A stretch of 64,000 nt of DNA from Yimella sp. cx-51 (lineage in GTDB: Bacteria > Actinomycetota > Actinomycetes > Actinomycetales > Dermatophilaceae): positions 2,542,001-2,606,000 of the forward strand of contig NZ_CP072113.1 in the NCBI RefSeq assembly GCF_017654605.1, read 5' to 3'. The position numbers and the translations under genes were made by a program. Positions 35,662 through 44,553 of the stretch are shown one piece after another. Numbering within the stretch: the stretch's first letter is position 1; each line of letters opens with the position of its first letter. The notes under the pieces were generated by a model. That model saw only the letters and a list, made by a program, of their open reading frames with translations, was not told the DNA's origin and made no database searches.

Positions 35662-35707
35662 CCTATCCTCCATCTAGCAGAATGAACAGGACCCCTAAGG
35701 AGCAACC

Positions 35708-36952
35708 ATGCCCGTCCCGGAGTTCGTGCCCGACCTGACAGCGTCACTCGACCGCCGTCTCGCGCAAGCCGATCGCGATCTCGCGGAGCAGTACCCGGGC
35801 GACCGCACCACCCGCCAGCCGATCCACACGGTCTACGTGCCGGCCGACCTCTTCGCTGCCGAAACCGTATCCTCCTGGGGCGCAAAGGCATTGGAACTGC
35901 TCGACCAGTTCGCCCCGGACGCCGCCACCCTCGCCGCCGTGGTCGGCGCCGACGAGGACGAAGTCGACCAGGTCTACGAACGCATCCGGCAGAAGCTGCG
36001 CACTGCGCCGATCGAAGACCTGCGGGTCGACTTCGAGGACGGCTACGGAGTGCGCACCGATGACACCGAGGACACCCAGCTCGAAACCAGCGTGGCCGAT
36101 CTGCGCAACGCCCTCGACCAGTCGGATCGCCCGGCGTGGTGGGGCATCCGCTTCAAGTGCTTCGAAGCACCGACCCGTGCTCGCGGAGTGCGCACCCTCG
36201 CTGCGTTCGTGGCAGCGATGCACGACCGCGCCGGCGACGGACTCACGCTCACCCTGCCCAAGGTGACCTCGATCGCCCAGGTGGAGGCGATGGTCGAGGC
36301 CTGCGACCAGATCGAATCTGCGCTCGGAATCGATTCGGGCACACTGACTTTCGAGATCCAGGTGGAGACCGCGCAGGCGATCATGGCCTCGGACGGCGTG
36401 GCACCTCTGGCGCCGATGATCCACGCGGGACAGGGACGCGTGAGTTCACTGCACTACGGCACCTTCGACTACAGCGCCGGGCTCGGCATTGCTGCCGCCT
36501 ATCAGGCGGCCGACCATCCGGCAGCCGACCACGCCAAGAACATCATGCAGGTCAGCGCGGCCCAGACCGGGGTGCGCATGTCGGACGGATCGACGAACGT
36601 GATCGCGTTCGGCGACGCCGAGCAGGCCGCTGCCACCTGGAAGCTGCACTACGACCTCGTCCAACGTTCGCTGGTACGCGGCATCTACCAGGGCTGGGAC
36701 ATGCACCCCGGGCACCTACCCACCCGCTACCTGGCCAACTACCTCTTCTTCCGCCGTGCCATGCCCAGCGCCTGCGCGCGGCTCTCGTCCTACCTCAGCA
36801 AGGTCTCCGGCGACGTCATGGACGAGCCTGCCACCGCGCGCATGCTGGCGATGGCACTCTTGCGAGGTGTGCACTGCGGCGCGATCGACGCCGCTGAGGT
36901 GCACGACGCCAGCGGCCTCACCCTCGACCAACTCCGCGACCTCACCCGATAG
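35708..36952 (+). CDS. DUF6986 protein of the HpcH/HpaI aldolase-citrate lyase-malate synthase fold
   Basis: A 414-residue cytosolic protein with a TIM-barrel of the HpcH/citrate lyase superfamily. VDFEDGYG, TLPKVTS, EIQVETAQAI (metal Glu), HYGTFDYSAGLG (metal Asp) and GWDMHPGHLPTRY follow the order of strands in malate synthase-like and aldolase members. It is 10 bases upstream of allantoinase. A glyoxylate-linked aldolase or malate synthase-like role is plausible given its neighbours, but the reaction is not known. ATG follows TAAGGAGCAACC. Confidence 0.75.
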   Translation: MPVPEFVPDLTASLDRRLAQADRDLAEQYPGDRTTRQPIHTVYVPADLFAAETVSSWGAKALELLDQFAPDAATLAAVVGADEDEVDQVYERIRQKLRTAPIEDLRVDFEDGYGVRTDDTEDTQLETSVADLRNALDQSDRPAWWGIRFKCFEAPTRARGVRTLAAFVAAMHDRAGDGLTLTLPKVTSIAQVEAMVEACDQIESALGIDSGTLTFEIQVETAQAIMASDGVAPLAPMIHAGQGRVSSLHYGTFDYSAGLGIAAAYQAADHPAADHAKNIMQVSAAQTGVRMSDGSTNVIAFGDAEQAAATWKLHYDLVQRSLVRGIYQGWDMHPGHLPTRYLANYLFFRRAMPSACARLSSYLSKVSGDVMDEPATARMLAMALLRGVHCGAIDAAEVHDASGLTLDQLRDLTR

Positions 36953-36962
36953 GAGCCACCGC

Positions 36963-38306
36963 GTGAGCACCGAAGATTTCGACCTCGTCATCCGGGCCCG
37001 GCAGGCCCTCATCGACGGCGCACTGCGCGGGGCGACGATCGGCGTCCGCGACGGAGTGGTGGCGCAGATCGGCGAACTGGACGACGAATTCAACGGCACC
37101 GACGCAGTGTCGTTGCCCGACGACCACGTGCTCCTGCCCGGCATGATCGACACCCACGTGCACATCAACGACCCAGGACGCAGCGACTGGGAGGGTTTCG
37201 AAACGGCCACCCGCGCCGCGCTCAAGGGCGGCTACACGACCTTGGTCGACATGCCGCTCAACAGCCTCCCCTCCACAGTGTCGGTAGACGCACTGGAGAC
37301 GAAGAAGGCTGCGGCAGAAGACAATTGCTACGTCGACATGGGCTTCTGGGGCGGCGCCATCCCGGGCAACATCGCCGACCTGGAGCCGCTGCACAAGGCA
37401 GGAGTCTTCGGCTTCAAGTGCTTCCTGGCCGATTCCGGCGTCCCGGAGTTCCCGCCGTTGGATGCTCAGCAGTTGGAGGAGCACCTCACCGAGACCGCCC
37501 GCATCGGTGCCCTGATGATCGTGCACGCCGAAGACCCCACGACGCTCCAATCGGCGCCGGTCGTGCCGGGTCGGCTGTACTCCGACTTCCTCGCCTCACG
37601 TCCCGATGCCTGCGAGGTTGCAGCGATCCGGGTGGTCATCGAGGCAGTACGGCGCACCGGCGCCCGCGCCCACATCCTGCACCTGTCGTCCGCTCTGGCG
37701 CTGGACGACATCCGCGCCGCCAAGGCCGAAGGTCTCCCGCTCACCGTCGAGACCTGCCCGCACTACCTGTCGTTCACCGCGGAGACGATCCGGGAAGGTT
37801 CGACCGCGCACAAGTGCTGCCCGCCCATCCGCGGCCAGGCCAACCAGGACGCCCTCTGGGAGGGCCTTCGTGACGGAACCATCGACAGCGTCGTCTCCGA
37901 CCACTCCCCCTCGACAGCCGAGCTGAAGCAGACCGACATCGGCGACTTCTCCACCGCGTGGGGTGGGGTCTCGTCCATCCAGGTCGCCTTCACCGCGGTC
38001 TGGACGGCTGCTCGCGACCGAGGCTTCGAGATCGCCGACGTGGCGCGGTGGATGTGCGAGAAGCCCGCGCAGATCGTCGGTTTGCGCTCGAAGGGCGCGA
38101 TCGCAGTGGGCAACAGCGCCGACCTGATCGATTTCGCACCCAACCAGGCGTGGGAGGTGCGCGTCGACGATCTGGAGCACAAGAACAAGATCTCGGCGTA
38201 CGACGGACTTCAACTGACCGGGCAGGTGGAGAACACCTGGCTGCGAGGCTCGAAGGTGAGCACTGCGTCGGCCGCCGGCACCTTCCTGCAGCACGACGTC
38301 GACTGA
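36963..38306 (+). CDS. allB: Allantoinase
   Basis: A 447-residue cyclic amidohydrolase that opens allantoin to allantoate. DTHVHINDPGRSDWEG (metal His pair), GFKCFLADSG (carboxylated Lys), a metal His in MIVHAEDP and ILHLSSALA, and VVSDHSPST (metal Asp) are all in place. The loop TTLVDMPLNSLPSTV is allantoinase-like and differs from dihydropyrimidinase. GTG follows AGGAGCCACC. No allantoate amidohydrolase or ureidoglycolate enzyme is in this window, so later steps lie elsewhere. Confidence 0.94.
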   Translation: MSTEDFDLVIRARQALIDGALRGATIGVRDGVVAQIGELDDEFNGTDAVSLPDDHVLLPGMIDTHVHINDPGRSDWEGFETATRAALKGGYTTLVDMPLNSLPSTVSVDALETKKAAAEDNCYVDMGFWGGAIPGNIADLEPLHKAGVFGFKCFLADSGVPEFPPLDAQQLEEHLTETARIGALMIVHAEDPTTLQSAPVVPGRLYSDFLASRPDACEVAAIRVVIEAVRRTGARAHILHLSSALALDDIRAAKAEGLPLTVETCPHYLSFTAETIREGSTAHKCCPPIRGQANQDALWEGLRDGTIDSVVSDHSPSTAELKQTDIGDFSTAWGGVSSIQVAFTAVWTAARDRGFEIADVARWMCEKPAQIVGLRSKGAIAVGNSADLIDFAPNQAWEVRVDDLEHKNKISAYDGLQLTGQVENTWLRGSKVSTASAAGTFLQHDVD

Positions 38307-38360
38307 TCGCCGCCACCTCGGGCCGGTTACCTTGTCGGCGGGCAGGACGACCGTAGGAGA

Positions 38361-39068
38361 GTGAGAGCACTGGCACGGGCTGATGACTCTGCCGCCACGT
38401 CGCGCGGACGTCGATGGCCGCTGCCACTCGCGGCGCTGGCGGCCATCTGCTATTCCAGCTGGTTGCTCGCGCCCATCTTCAGCCCCCTGCACGACCCGGT
38501 GCGTTCGTACGTCAGTGAGCTCGCGGCGAGCAAGGAGCCGAAAGCGCTCTTCTACCAGCTGATGGACCTCACCGCCGGGGCCGCGATCTACACCGCCTGC
38601 ATCCTCGTGATCTGGTGCGATCGACCCGGCTGGAAACGCGCGATGCCGTTCGTCCTGCTCGGTTGCTTCGGACTGGTCACGATCATCGACGCATTGTTGC
38701 CGCTGAGCTGCACACCGACGTCCGACCAGATCTGTGCGCTGGAGGAATCACTCGGACTGGTGCCACTGGCCCATCAGCTCCATCTCTACAGCAGCACCAC
38801 GGTGGGGTTGCTCGGCGCGGCCACGGTGATGTGGTCGTCGGTCTACGCGTGGCGTCATCAAACACCGGCAGAGCTGCGTGTAGGAGGACTGGTGCTGGCA
38901 GTCGTCCACCTGCTGACGCTGGGCTGGACCACCCTGGCGGCGCTGGACGTCATCGGCGTCGGCCTTGGTGTGGCACAACGCATTTCGCTTATGACGTTGA
39001 CGATCTGGTGGGTGCTGCTCTTCACGCTGTGGCACCGCTCCCCCGGACGCGGACTGCCCGAGGCATGA
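38361..39068 (+). CDS. DUF998 family membrane protein
   Basis: A 235-residue protein with about six hydrophobic helices. HDPVRSYVSELAASKEP after the first helix is the DUF998 pattern (short extracellular loop with conserved S-x-L). GTG follows TAGGAGA. Its stop overlaps the next start (ATGA), so it is coupled to an alpha/beta hydrolase. Function unknown. Confidence 0.8.
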   Translation: MRALARADDSAATSRGRRWPLPLAALAAICYSSWLLAPIFSPLHDPVRSYVSELAASKEPKALFYQLMDLTAGAAIYTACILVIWCDRPGWKRAMPFVLLGCFGLVTIIDALLPLSCTPTSDQICALEESLGLVPLAHQLHLYSSTTVGLLGAATVMWSSVYAWRHQTPAELRVGGLVLAVVHLLTLGWTTLAALDVIGVGLGVAQRISLMTLTIWWVLLFTLWHRSPGRGLPEA

Positions 39069-39913
39069 CTCGCGTCCAGTTCCACTCCAGGGGCCGCACG
39101 CTGTCGGTGCTGCGGGTCGGGCAGGGCGTCCCGGTGCTCTGTCTGTCGGGACTGGCCGGGGTGAGCGACGACTGGCGTCCGGTGGCTCATCACCTCGAGA
39201 CGACGCACACCGTCATTGCGGTCGACGTCCCTGGTTGCGGTTGGGCGGGGCCAGGAGCGACGCGAGTGGACGGCCTCGTCGAGGCCGACCGGCTCGCCGA
39301 CCTCGTCGCCGAGTTGCACCTGGCACCGGTGATCGTGGTCGGGCACTCGATGGGTGGCTTCATCGCTGAGTTGTTCACTCGTCGCCATCCCGAACTGGTC
39401 AGTCGGCTCGTCCTGCTCGACTCCTCGGTCGAGACCGACCCCCGCCCGGGTGCGGTCAGTGCGCGTACCGAAACGCTGGCCGCAGTGGCCGCGCGCATGA
39501 TCGCGCCGCCCGCACGTCGGGTGAGTGACGCGGTGCTCGCCCGCCGCGCAGGCACGTCGGAGCTGCCTCGCCGCGCCGCTTCTGCCCTGGGCCGCCCCGA
39601 AACCGCCCGCGGGCTGATCGCCTGGTGGTGCTCGTACGGCTCACTCGCCGCGCAGGTGGACGACGCACGACGAGCACTCCCGCAGTTGCCGCCGACGACC
39701 GTGCTCGCCGCCACGAGGCGTCGGCACGACACCCGGTGGATCCGCGCGCAGCGCGATCTTGCGCAGCTGCTCGATGCATCGTTCGCGGTGCTCGAGGACA
39801 GCGGTCATCGAGTGCACCTGGAGCGCCCGGACGCCGTCGCCGCGCACATCGGCAGTCGCTGCACCGTCTCGCTCGCCGACCATCGCAAGACGCGGGGACC
39901 AGTTGAGCAGTAG
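39065..39913 (+). CDS. Alpha/beta hydrolase
   Basis: A 282-residue cytosolic hydrolase. The nucleophile elbow is GHSMGG (Ser, about residue 100), the oxyanion HG-equivalent is LSGLAG, and the catalytic His is in EDSGHRVHLERPD near the end. No lid insert identifies a substrate. It starts 4 bases inside the DUF998 stop; lysE follows about 9 bases after it. Confidence 0.88.
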   Translation: MTRVQFHSRGRTLSVLRVGQGVPVLCLSGLAGVSDDWRPVAHHLETTHTVIAVDVPGCGWAGPGATRVDGLVEADRLADLVAELHLAPVIVVGHSMGGFIAELFTRRHPELVSRLVLLDSSVETDPRPGAVSARTETLAAVAARMIAPPARRVSDAVLARRAGTSELPRRAASALGRPETARGLIAWWCSYGSLAAQVDDARRALPQLPPTTVLAATRRRHDTRWIRAQRDLAQLLDASFAVLEDSGHRVHLERPDAVAAHIGSRCTVSLADHRKTRGPVEQ

Positions 39914-39922
39914 CTTGCACCG

Positions 39923-40519
39923 GTGATCGACGTAGTGCTCACTGGCGCACTCACCGGGCTCGGCCTCATCGTGGCCATCGGCGCCCAGAACGCGTACGTG
40001 CTGCGGCAGGGCATCCACCGCCAGCACGTCGGCATCGTGGTGGCCATCTGCGCGCTCAGCGACGCGCTGCTGATCCTGCTGGGCGTCGCTGGCGTCGGCG
40101 CATTGATCGCCGACCACCCCACCGCGCTCACGGTCACCAAGTGGCTCGGTGCCGCCTACCTCGTGTGGTTCGCGATCAAGTCCTTCCGGTCGGCCATGCA
40201 CCCCGAGGCCCTCAAGGTGGGCGGTCCGGTTGCCCGGTCGGGCGTCATCGCCACCACCCTCGCGCTGACCTATCTCAACCCGCACGTCTATCTCGACACC
40301 GTGCTGATGCTCGGCAACATCGCCACCCAGCAGGGCGATCCGGGCCGCTGGTGGTTCGCCGGCGGCGCGATGACCGCGTCGCTGCTGTGGTTCAGCGCGC
40401 TCGGTTTCGGGGCTCGAGCAGTAGCGCCCTACGTGAGCCGGCCGTCGGTGTGGCGAGTGCTCGACATCGTCATCGGCCTCACGATGCTGCTGGTCGCGGC
40501 GCTGCTGCTGTTCGGCTGA
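39923..40519 (+). CDS. LysE/ArgO family amino acid exporter
   Basis: A 198-residue membrane protein with six hydrophobic helices. The family start GLGLIVAIGAQNAYVLRQG and the segment LTYLNPHVYLDTVLMLG are LysE/ArgO hallmarks. It exports basic amino acids such as lysine or arginine. GTG start nine bases after the preceding stop. No LysG regulator is next to it. Confidence 0.9.
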   Translation: MIDVVLTGALTGLGLIVAIGAQNAYVLRQGIHRQHVGIVVAICALSDALLILLGVAGVGALIADHPTALTVTKWLGAAYLVWFAIKSFRSAMHPEALKVGGPVARSGVIATTLALTYLNPHVYLDTVLMLGNIATQQGDPGRWWFAGGAMTASLLWFSALGFGARAVAPYVSRPSVWRVLDIVIGLTMLLVAALLLFG

Positions 40520-40621
40520 TCTCGTAGCGCGGTCCTTCTCTCCCGCACCTACTGACGATGACCGGTGGGGCCGTCCACAGGACGCGGCCGCACGGCCCAT
40601 TGGCGCGACGGTGCTGGCACA

Positions 40622-41278
40622 GTGGTCGCCGTGATCGCCGCCATCGGATTCGCCGCGCTCGGGCTGCTGCTCGGCTTCGGCGCGCGACACGAGCTCACCG
40701 CCGGACGCTGGCGCCGCCAGACCGACATCAAGCCCGTGCCGGGCTTCGGTTGGGTGCTGGTGATCATGCCGGTGGTGCTCGCCGTGATCGGGCACCACAC
40801 AGCTCGGTTGAGTTGGTGGAGCACGCCCGCCTACGCGGTGTTGACCGTGGTCGGCGTGGTGCTCACTGCCGTCGACGCCGACGTCCACCGCCTGCCCGAT
40901 CGACTCACGCTCCCCGCCATGCCGATCATCGCCGCTCTCCTCCTGGTGGCGTCCTACGGAGTGGACGACTGGTCACGCCTGGGTCGAGCCAGCATCAGCA
41001 CCGTGATCGTGGGGGTGACCTTCTTCGTCCTCGTGCTCGCGTCGCCTTCCGGCATCGGACTCGGCGACGCCAAGCTCGCTGTGCTGCTGGCCGGCGCGCT
41101 GGGCTGGCTCGGTTGGACGGCCGTCCTCGCCTGGCTCTTCTACGGGTTCCTGCTCGGTGGACTATGGGCGCTCGCGCTGCTCATCACCCGGCGCGCGACC
41201 CGCAAGACGTACATCGCCTTCGGTCCGCCGCTGCTCATCGGCGCCGCTCTGGCGATCCTCAACGTCAGCAGCCTGTAA
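40622..41278 (+). CDS. A24 prepilin peptidase-like membrane protein
   Basis: A 218-residue membrane protein with about seven helices. The two aspartate motifs of type IV prepilin peptidases are visible: DADVHRLPDRLTLP and GIGLGDAKL. It lacks the N-terminal methyltransferase domain and zinc cysteines of PilD. No pilin genes are near. I use GTG at 40622 (VVAVIAAIGF); the frame can be extended 19 codons upstream to 40565, where a ribosome site is no better. Confidence 0.8.
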   Translation: MVAVIAAIGFAALGLLLGFGARHELTAGRWRRQTDIKPVPGFGWVLVIMPVVLAVIGHHTARLSWWSTPAYAVLTVVGVVLTAVDADVHRLPDRLTLPAMPIIAALLLVASYGVDDWSRLGRASISTVIVGVTFFVLVLASPSGIGLGDAKLAVLLAGALGWLGWTAVLAWLFYGFLLGGLWALALLITRRATRKTYIAFGPPLLIGAALAILNVSSL

Positions 41279-41333
41279 AGGTTTCGACCCATGTCGGGTG
41301 GCCGGGTACGATCACCTCTGGCCTCACGGCCAC

Positions 41334-41409
41334 GCCGGTGTAGCTCAGTTGGTAGAGCGCCTCACTTGTAATGAGGATGTCGCGGGTTCGACTCCTGTCT
41401 CCGGCTCCA
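41334..41409 (+). tRNA. tRNA-Thr (anticodon TGT)
   Basis: GCCGGTG acceptor, D stem GCTC/GAGC with loop AGTTGGTA, anticodon loop CTTGTAA flanked by CCTCA/TGAGG, T loop TTCGACT and an encoded CCA (41407-41409). Anticodon TGT reads ACA. Acceptor pair 6-67 is a T.T mismatch; the rest is canonical. Confidence 0.93.
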
Positions 41410-41478
41410 CCAGGCTCGGTCAGCGCCTGTTCGCCTCACGGACAGGTTGCGATCAGGTTGGGCCGTTACCGTCGAAGC

Positions 41479-41643
41479 ATGACGACCGCGCTGCTCGTCG
41501 CGATCCTCGTCGGATCGATGCTCGCGCTCGCAGGTCTGGGCGCATGGTCAGTGTTCGAACATCGCCGCAGGGTCATCCGCCATGGACACCGCCCTTCGCT
41601 GCGCGGTCGACGCTCGCGGCATCGCAGTCGCACGCACCGCTGA
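41479..41643 (+). CDS. Small membrane protein of unknown function
   Basis: A 54-residue open frame: one hydrophobic helix (ALLVAILVGSMLALAGLGAW) followed by a very basic Arg-rich tail. It lies between tRNA-Thr and the convergent yjbQ, ending 10 bases before the yjbQ stop. There is no strong ribosome site, so it may be chance; the membrane-plus-basic-tail pattern and ATG support a real small protein. Not recognised. Confidence 0.4.
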   Translation: MTTALLVAILVGSMLALAGLGAWSVFEHRRRVIRHGHRPSLRGRRSRHRSRTHR

Positions 41644-41652
41644 CACCGCACC

Positions 41653-42054
41653 TCAGAGCAGCGACAACCTCACCTGGCGATCCGGGTTGTCGACATTGAG
41701 GTCAACCAGGCAGATGCTCTGCCAAGTGCCCAGCGTCAACCGTCCGTCGATGACCGGCACGCTCGCATACGGCGGAATGAGCGCCGGCATCACATGCGAC
41801 CTGCCGTGTCCGCGGGTACCGTGCCGGTGGATCCAACGATCGTCGGCGGGCAGTAGATCCTGCAATGCGGCGAGCAGGTCGTCGTCCGAGCCTGCGCCCG
41901 TCTCCAGGATGGCGATGCCCGCGGTGGCATGCGGGACGAACACGTGGAGCAGGCCGTCGCGCTCCGCGGACGCGGCGAAGGCGGCGCACTCGGCGGTCAG
42001 GTCGTGCACCACTTCATGTCGTCCGGTGTGCACGGAGATCTCGTGGGAACGCAT
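41653..42054 (-). CDS. yjbQ: YjbQ family protein (UPF0047)
   Basis: A 133-residue protein with the YjbQ/UPF0047 core: HVFVPHATAGIAILETG and DDRWIHRHGTRGHGRSHVMP, ending IPVIDGRLTLGTWQ-type residues (GRLTLGTWQSICLVDL). The family has weak thiamine phosphate synthase activity in some members; its main role is uncertain. The ATG at 42054 lies inside the start region of the divergent membrane gene (about 12 bases overlap). Confidence 0.88.
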   Translation of the reverse strand: MRSHEISVHTGRHEVVHDLTAECAAFAASAERDGLLHVFVPHATAGIAILETGAGSDDDLLAALQDLLPADDRWIHRHGTRGHGRSHVMPALIPPYASVPVIDGRLTLGTWQSICLVDLNVDNPDRQVRLSLL

Positions 42055-42794
42055 GTCGCCACGCTATCTGGCTCGTTCAACGCCCTGGCCGCAGCGCTGC
42101 CGGTGCTGCTCAGCGTGGTCTTCTTCTTCTACTTCAACGCGGGCGTCTGGGCAGTCATCGCCACCGTCGACCGCTGGGCCTACTGGACCCTCATCGGCCT
42201 GTTCGCGCTGCTCGGCGGTGCCTTTCTGAGTAGCCGCGCCCAGCTCGACCTCGACGCCCTGGCGCACCTCGAGACCGCCGAAGAACTCCAGCAAGCGCTG
42301 GGAACACTCCCCTCGCCGAAGAACACGTCACACTCGAGGAGCCCGCGGACGCCCAACTGACCAACCGTCACAAGGCCAACCTGCGCGTGGTCGCGGTGCT
42401 CTCTCGCCTCGCGAGCGCTGCGATGCTCGCCACCGCAGTGTTCCCGGCATTCCTCGTCCTCGGCTTCCTCACCATCGGTCCTGACATCATCAAGAGCTGG
42501 ACGAAGGTGGCACCCCACGAGATCTTCGGCATCACCACCAACGGCATCCATCGCCACATGCTCAGCTGGGAGCACCTGAAGGTCGCGGGCTTCCTGGCCA
42601 CCTTCTCCGGCTTCAACTTCGCGCTGGTCTCGGCCTCGGACGCCCGCCTGCGCGAAGCGGTGAACGACTCGGCCGGTGACCTGGTGCGCGAGGCAAGTGC
42701 GGTGCGGCCCGGGCCTCGGCACGAGATCGCGACGGCCGATGCAGACCCCGCGTCCGAGTCCGACTCCTGCGCTGCGGCACCCACGAAAGAGTGA
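42043..42794 (+). pseudogene. Membrane protein gene split by a frameshift
   Basis: Two open frames look like one gene. The first (GTG at 42043 after CACGGAG, stop 42358-42360) encodes two helices (LPVLLSVVFFFYF and YWTLIGLFALLGG). The second, in the preceding frame, continues as NTPLAEEHVTLEEPADAQL from about 42303, then has helices AMLATAVFPAFLVLGF and WEHLKVAGFLATFSG, ending at 42794. It has no start or ribosome site of its own. The shift is -1 near 42295-42303 (around CTGGGAACACTCCCC). Joined length is about 250 residues. Either a real lesion, a sequencing error or, less likely, programmed shifting. Confidence 0.7.
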
Positions 42795-43004
42795 ACTGAC
42801 TGGCCGGGCACGACGACGCAGCCCGCTCGGCGGTCGGTCTGCCGCCGACCTCGCGCATGCCCACGATGAACACCTGTCGAGGGCCATCATCACCACCAAG
42901 GACTGACCTGCACAGGTGACGATCCCGGGCTGCTGAGCTGCGGCCCGGGATCGTCGCCTTGCGGGCGCAACCCCTCCCCATCGCTGCGCGACGCGGGTGG
43001 CACA

Positions 43005-44474
43005 GTGGTGCCCGTGACCGAGCAACGCCCCCGCGAATACTCCGATCACCGGCGCAGACTGCCTCCGGGTGCCACCCCGCGCGATCTGGGCCAACGAGCC
43101 AAGCGGGCGATCGCGGGGGGACGTCCGACCGTGCCGATCGGGCTGCGCGGCCAAGAAGGTGGCCCGAGCGACAGCCACACCCGGCTGGTGATCGACCTCG
43201 GACTCCGCGTCGGTGAAGCGCTCCTTGCCACCGGCGCGAGCGCGGCCGATGTCACCAACTCCGTCCTGCGGTTGACCAAGGCCTACGGCGTCCATTCCTT
43301 GCACGTCGACGTCACCTACTCCTCGATCACCGTCTCCCACCATCGCGGCGTGCTGCGTGACCCGATCACCGTCATGCGCATCGTCCCGGTGATGCAACAG
43401 GACTTCACCCGCCTCGAACGTCTGCAGGGGCTGGTGCGCGACGGGGAGGAGGGCCAACTCGAGATCACCGATGCCCACGACCGCCTAGATGAGATCACCA
43501 CGGCCGAGCACCCCTACTCGCGCATGATGGTGGTGCTGGCGGCGGCCCTGCTCGGTGGCGCGGTCGCTGCTCTGCTCGGCGGCGAATGGCCCCTCGTCCT
43601 GCTCTCGGCGATCACCACGGCCGTCGTCGACCGCGCGGTTCGCCGGCTCGGGCGCATCGGCGTTCCGCCCTTCTTCGCCCAAGCGTTCGGGGCGGCGATC
43701 CCCACCAGCGTGGCGGTGCTGATCAACCTGCTCGGCAACAACCTGGGCATCGAGATCTTCAAAGACCTCAAACCGTCCGTGGTGGTTGCCTCCGGCGTCG
43801 TGGTGCTGTTGGCCGGGCTGGCTGCGGTGGGAGCCGCGCAAGACACCATCGACGGCTTCTACATCACAGCGGCCGGGCGCACCTTCGAAGTGCTGATCCT
43901 CAGTGGTGGGATCGTGGCGGGCGTCCTGGGCGTCCTGGCACTTGCTCAGCAGGTCGGCATCAATCTGCAGATCAGCCCCAGCTTGTCGTTCTCCACCTCA
44001 CCCGGGGTCGGTCTCATCGCATCAGCCGCCATCACCTGTTCCTTTGCGCTGTCGTCCTACTCCGGGCCGCGCACGATCGCCGTCGCCACTGCGATCGGCA
44101 CCTTCGCCTACGCGGTGTACGCACTGTTGACCGGTTGGGGCACCTCCGTTCCGTGGGCGGCCGGGTTCGCCGCACTGCTCATCGGCGCCGGGGCCACCCT
44201 GCTCGGTTGGCGCCTGCGGGTGCCGTCGCTGGCGATCGCCACGGCAGCGATCGTCCCGTTGTTGCCGGGTCTGACGGTCTACCGCGGAGTCTTCGAACTC
44301 GTCGATCGCCGATGGGATCCCGCGCAGGGCGGGGCCACCCTCTTCGGCGCGGTGCTCATTGGCCTCGCCATCGCTTCAGGAGTCACCCTCGGCTCGCTCC
44401 CCGGACGAATGAGTCGGCCGAGCATGCTCACCCGCCGCCGCACCAAGATGCTCACCGAACACCTGCCCGACTGA
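43005..44474 (+). CDS. thrE: Threonine/serine exporter (ThrE family)
   Basis: A 489-residue membrane protein. The N-terminal ThrE (DUF1212) domain begins DLGLRVGEALLATGASAADV and continues LHVDVTYSSITVS; the C-terminal half is the second hydrophobic domain with about ten helices, giving the fused ThrE architecture of actinobacteria. It exports threonine and serine. GTG starts at 43005 and 43014 are both possible; the upstream ribosome site is weak. Convergent with rpf. Confidence 0.9.
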   Translation: MVPVTEQRPREYSDHRRRLPPGATPRDLGQRAKRAIAGGRPTVPIGLRGQEGGPSDSHTRLVIDLGLRVGEALLATGASAADVTNSVLRLTKAYGVHSLHVDVTYSSITVSHHRGVLRDPITVMRIVPVMQQDFTRLERLQGLVRDGEEGQLEITDAHDRLDEITTAEHPYSRMMVVLAAALLGGAVAALLGGEWPLVLLSAITTAVVDRAVRRLGRIGVPPFFAQAFGAAIPTSVAVLINLLGNNLGIEIFKDLKPSVVVASGVVVLLAGLAAVGAAQDTIDGFYITAAGRTFEVLILSGGIVAGVLGVLALAQQVGINLQISPSLSFSTSPGVGLIASAAITCSFALSSYSGPRTIAVATAIGTFAYAVYALLTGWGTSVPWAAGFAALLIGAGATLLGWRLRVPSLAIATAAIVPLLPGLTVYRGVFELVDRRWDPAQGGATLFGAVLIGLAIASGVTLGSLPGRMSRPSMLTRRRTKMLTEHLPD

Positions 44475-44497
44475 CTGCGGCCACAGGGGCAACGACA

Positions 44498-44538
44498 AAC
44501 GGCTCGGCCGGACGGGATCACCGTCCGGCCGAGCCGTT
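44498..44538. terminator. Perfect 18-bp terminator, thrE / rpf
   Basis: AACGGCTCGGCCGGACGG (44498-44515) and CCGTCCGGCCGAGCCGTT (44521-44538) form a perfect 18-bp stem around GATCA between convergent genes. Confidence 0.92.
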
Positions 44539-44553
44539 CGTGCAATGCGTCGA

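Noticed and set aside
36756-36962. Upstream extension of the allantoinase frame
   Set aside because: It lies inside the DUF6986 gene; GTG at 36963 has a good ribosome site.
42295-42303. Programmed ribosomal frameshift
   Set aside because: There is no X-XXY-YYZ slippery heptamer at the junction; a simple lesion or sequence error is more likely.
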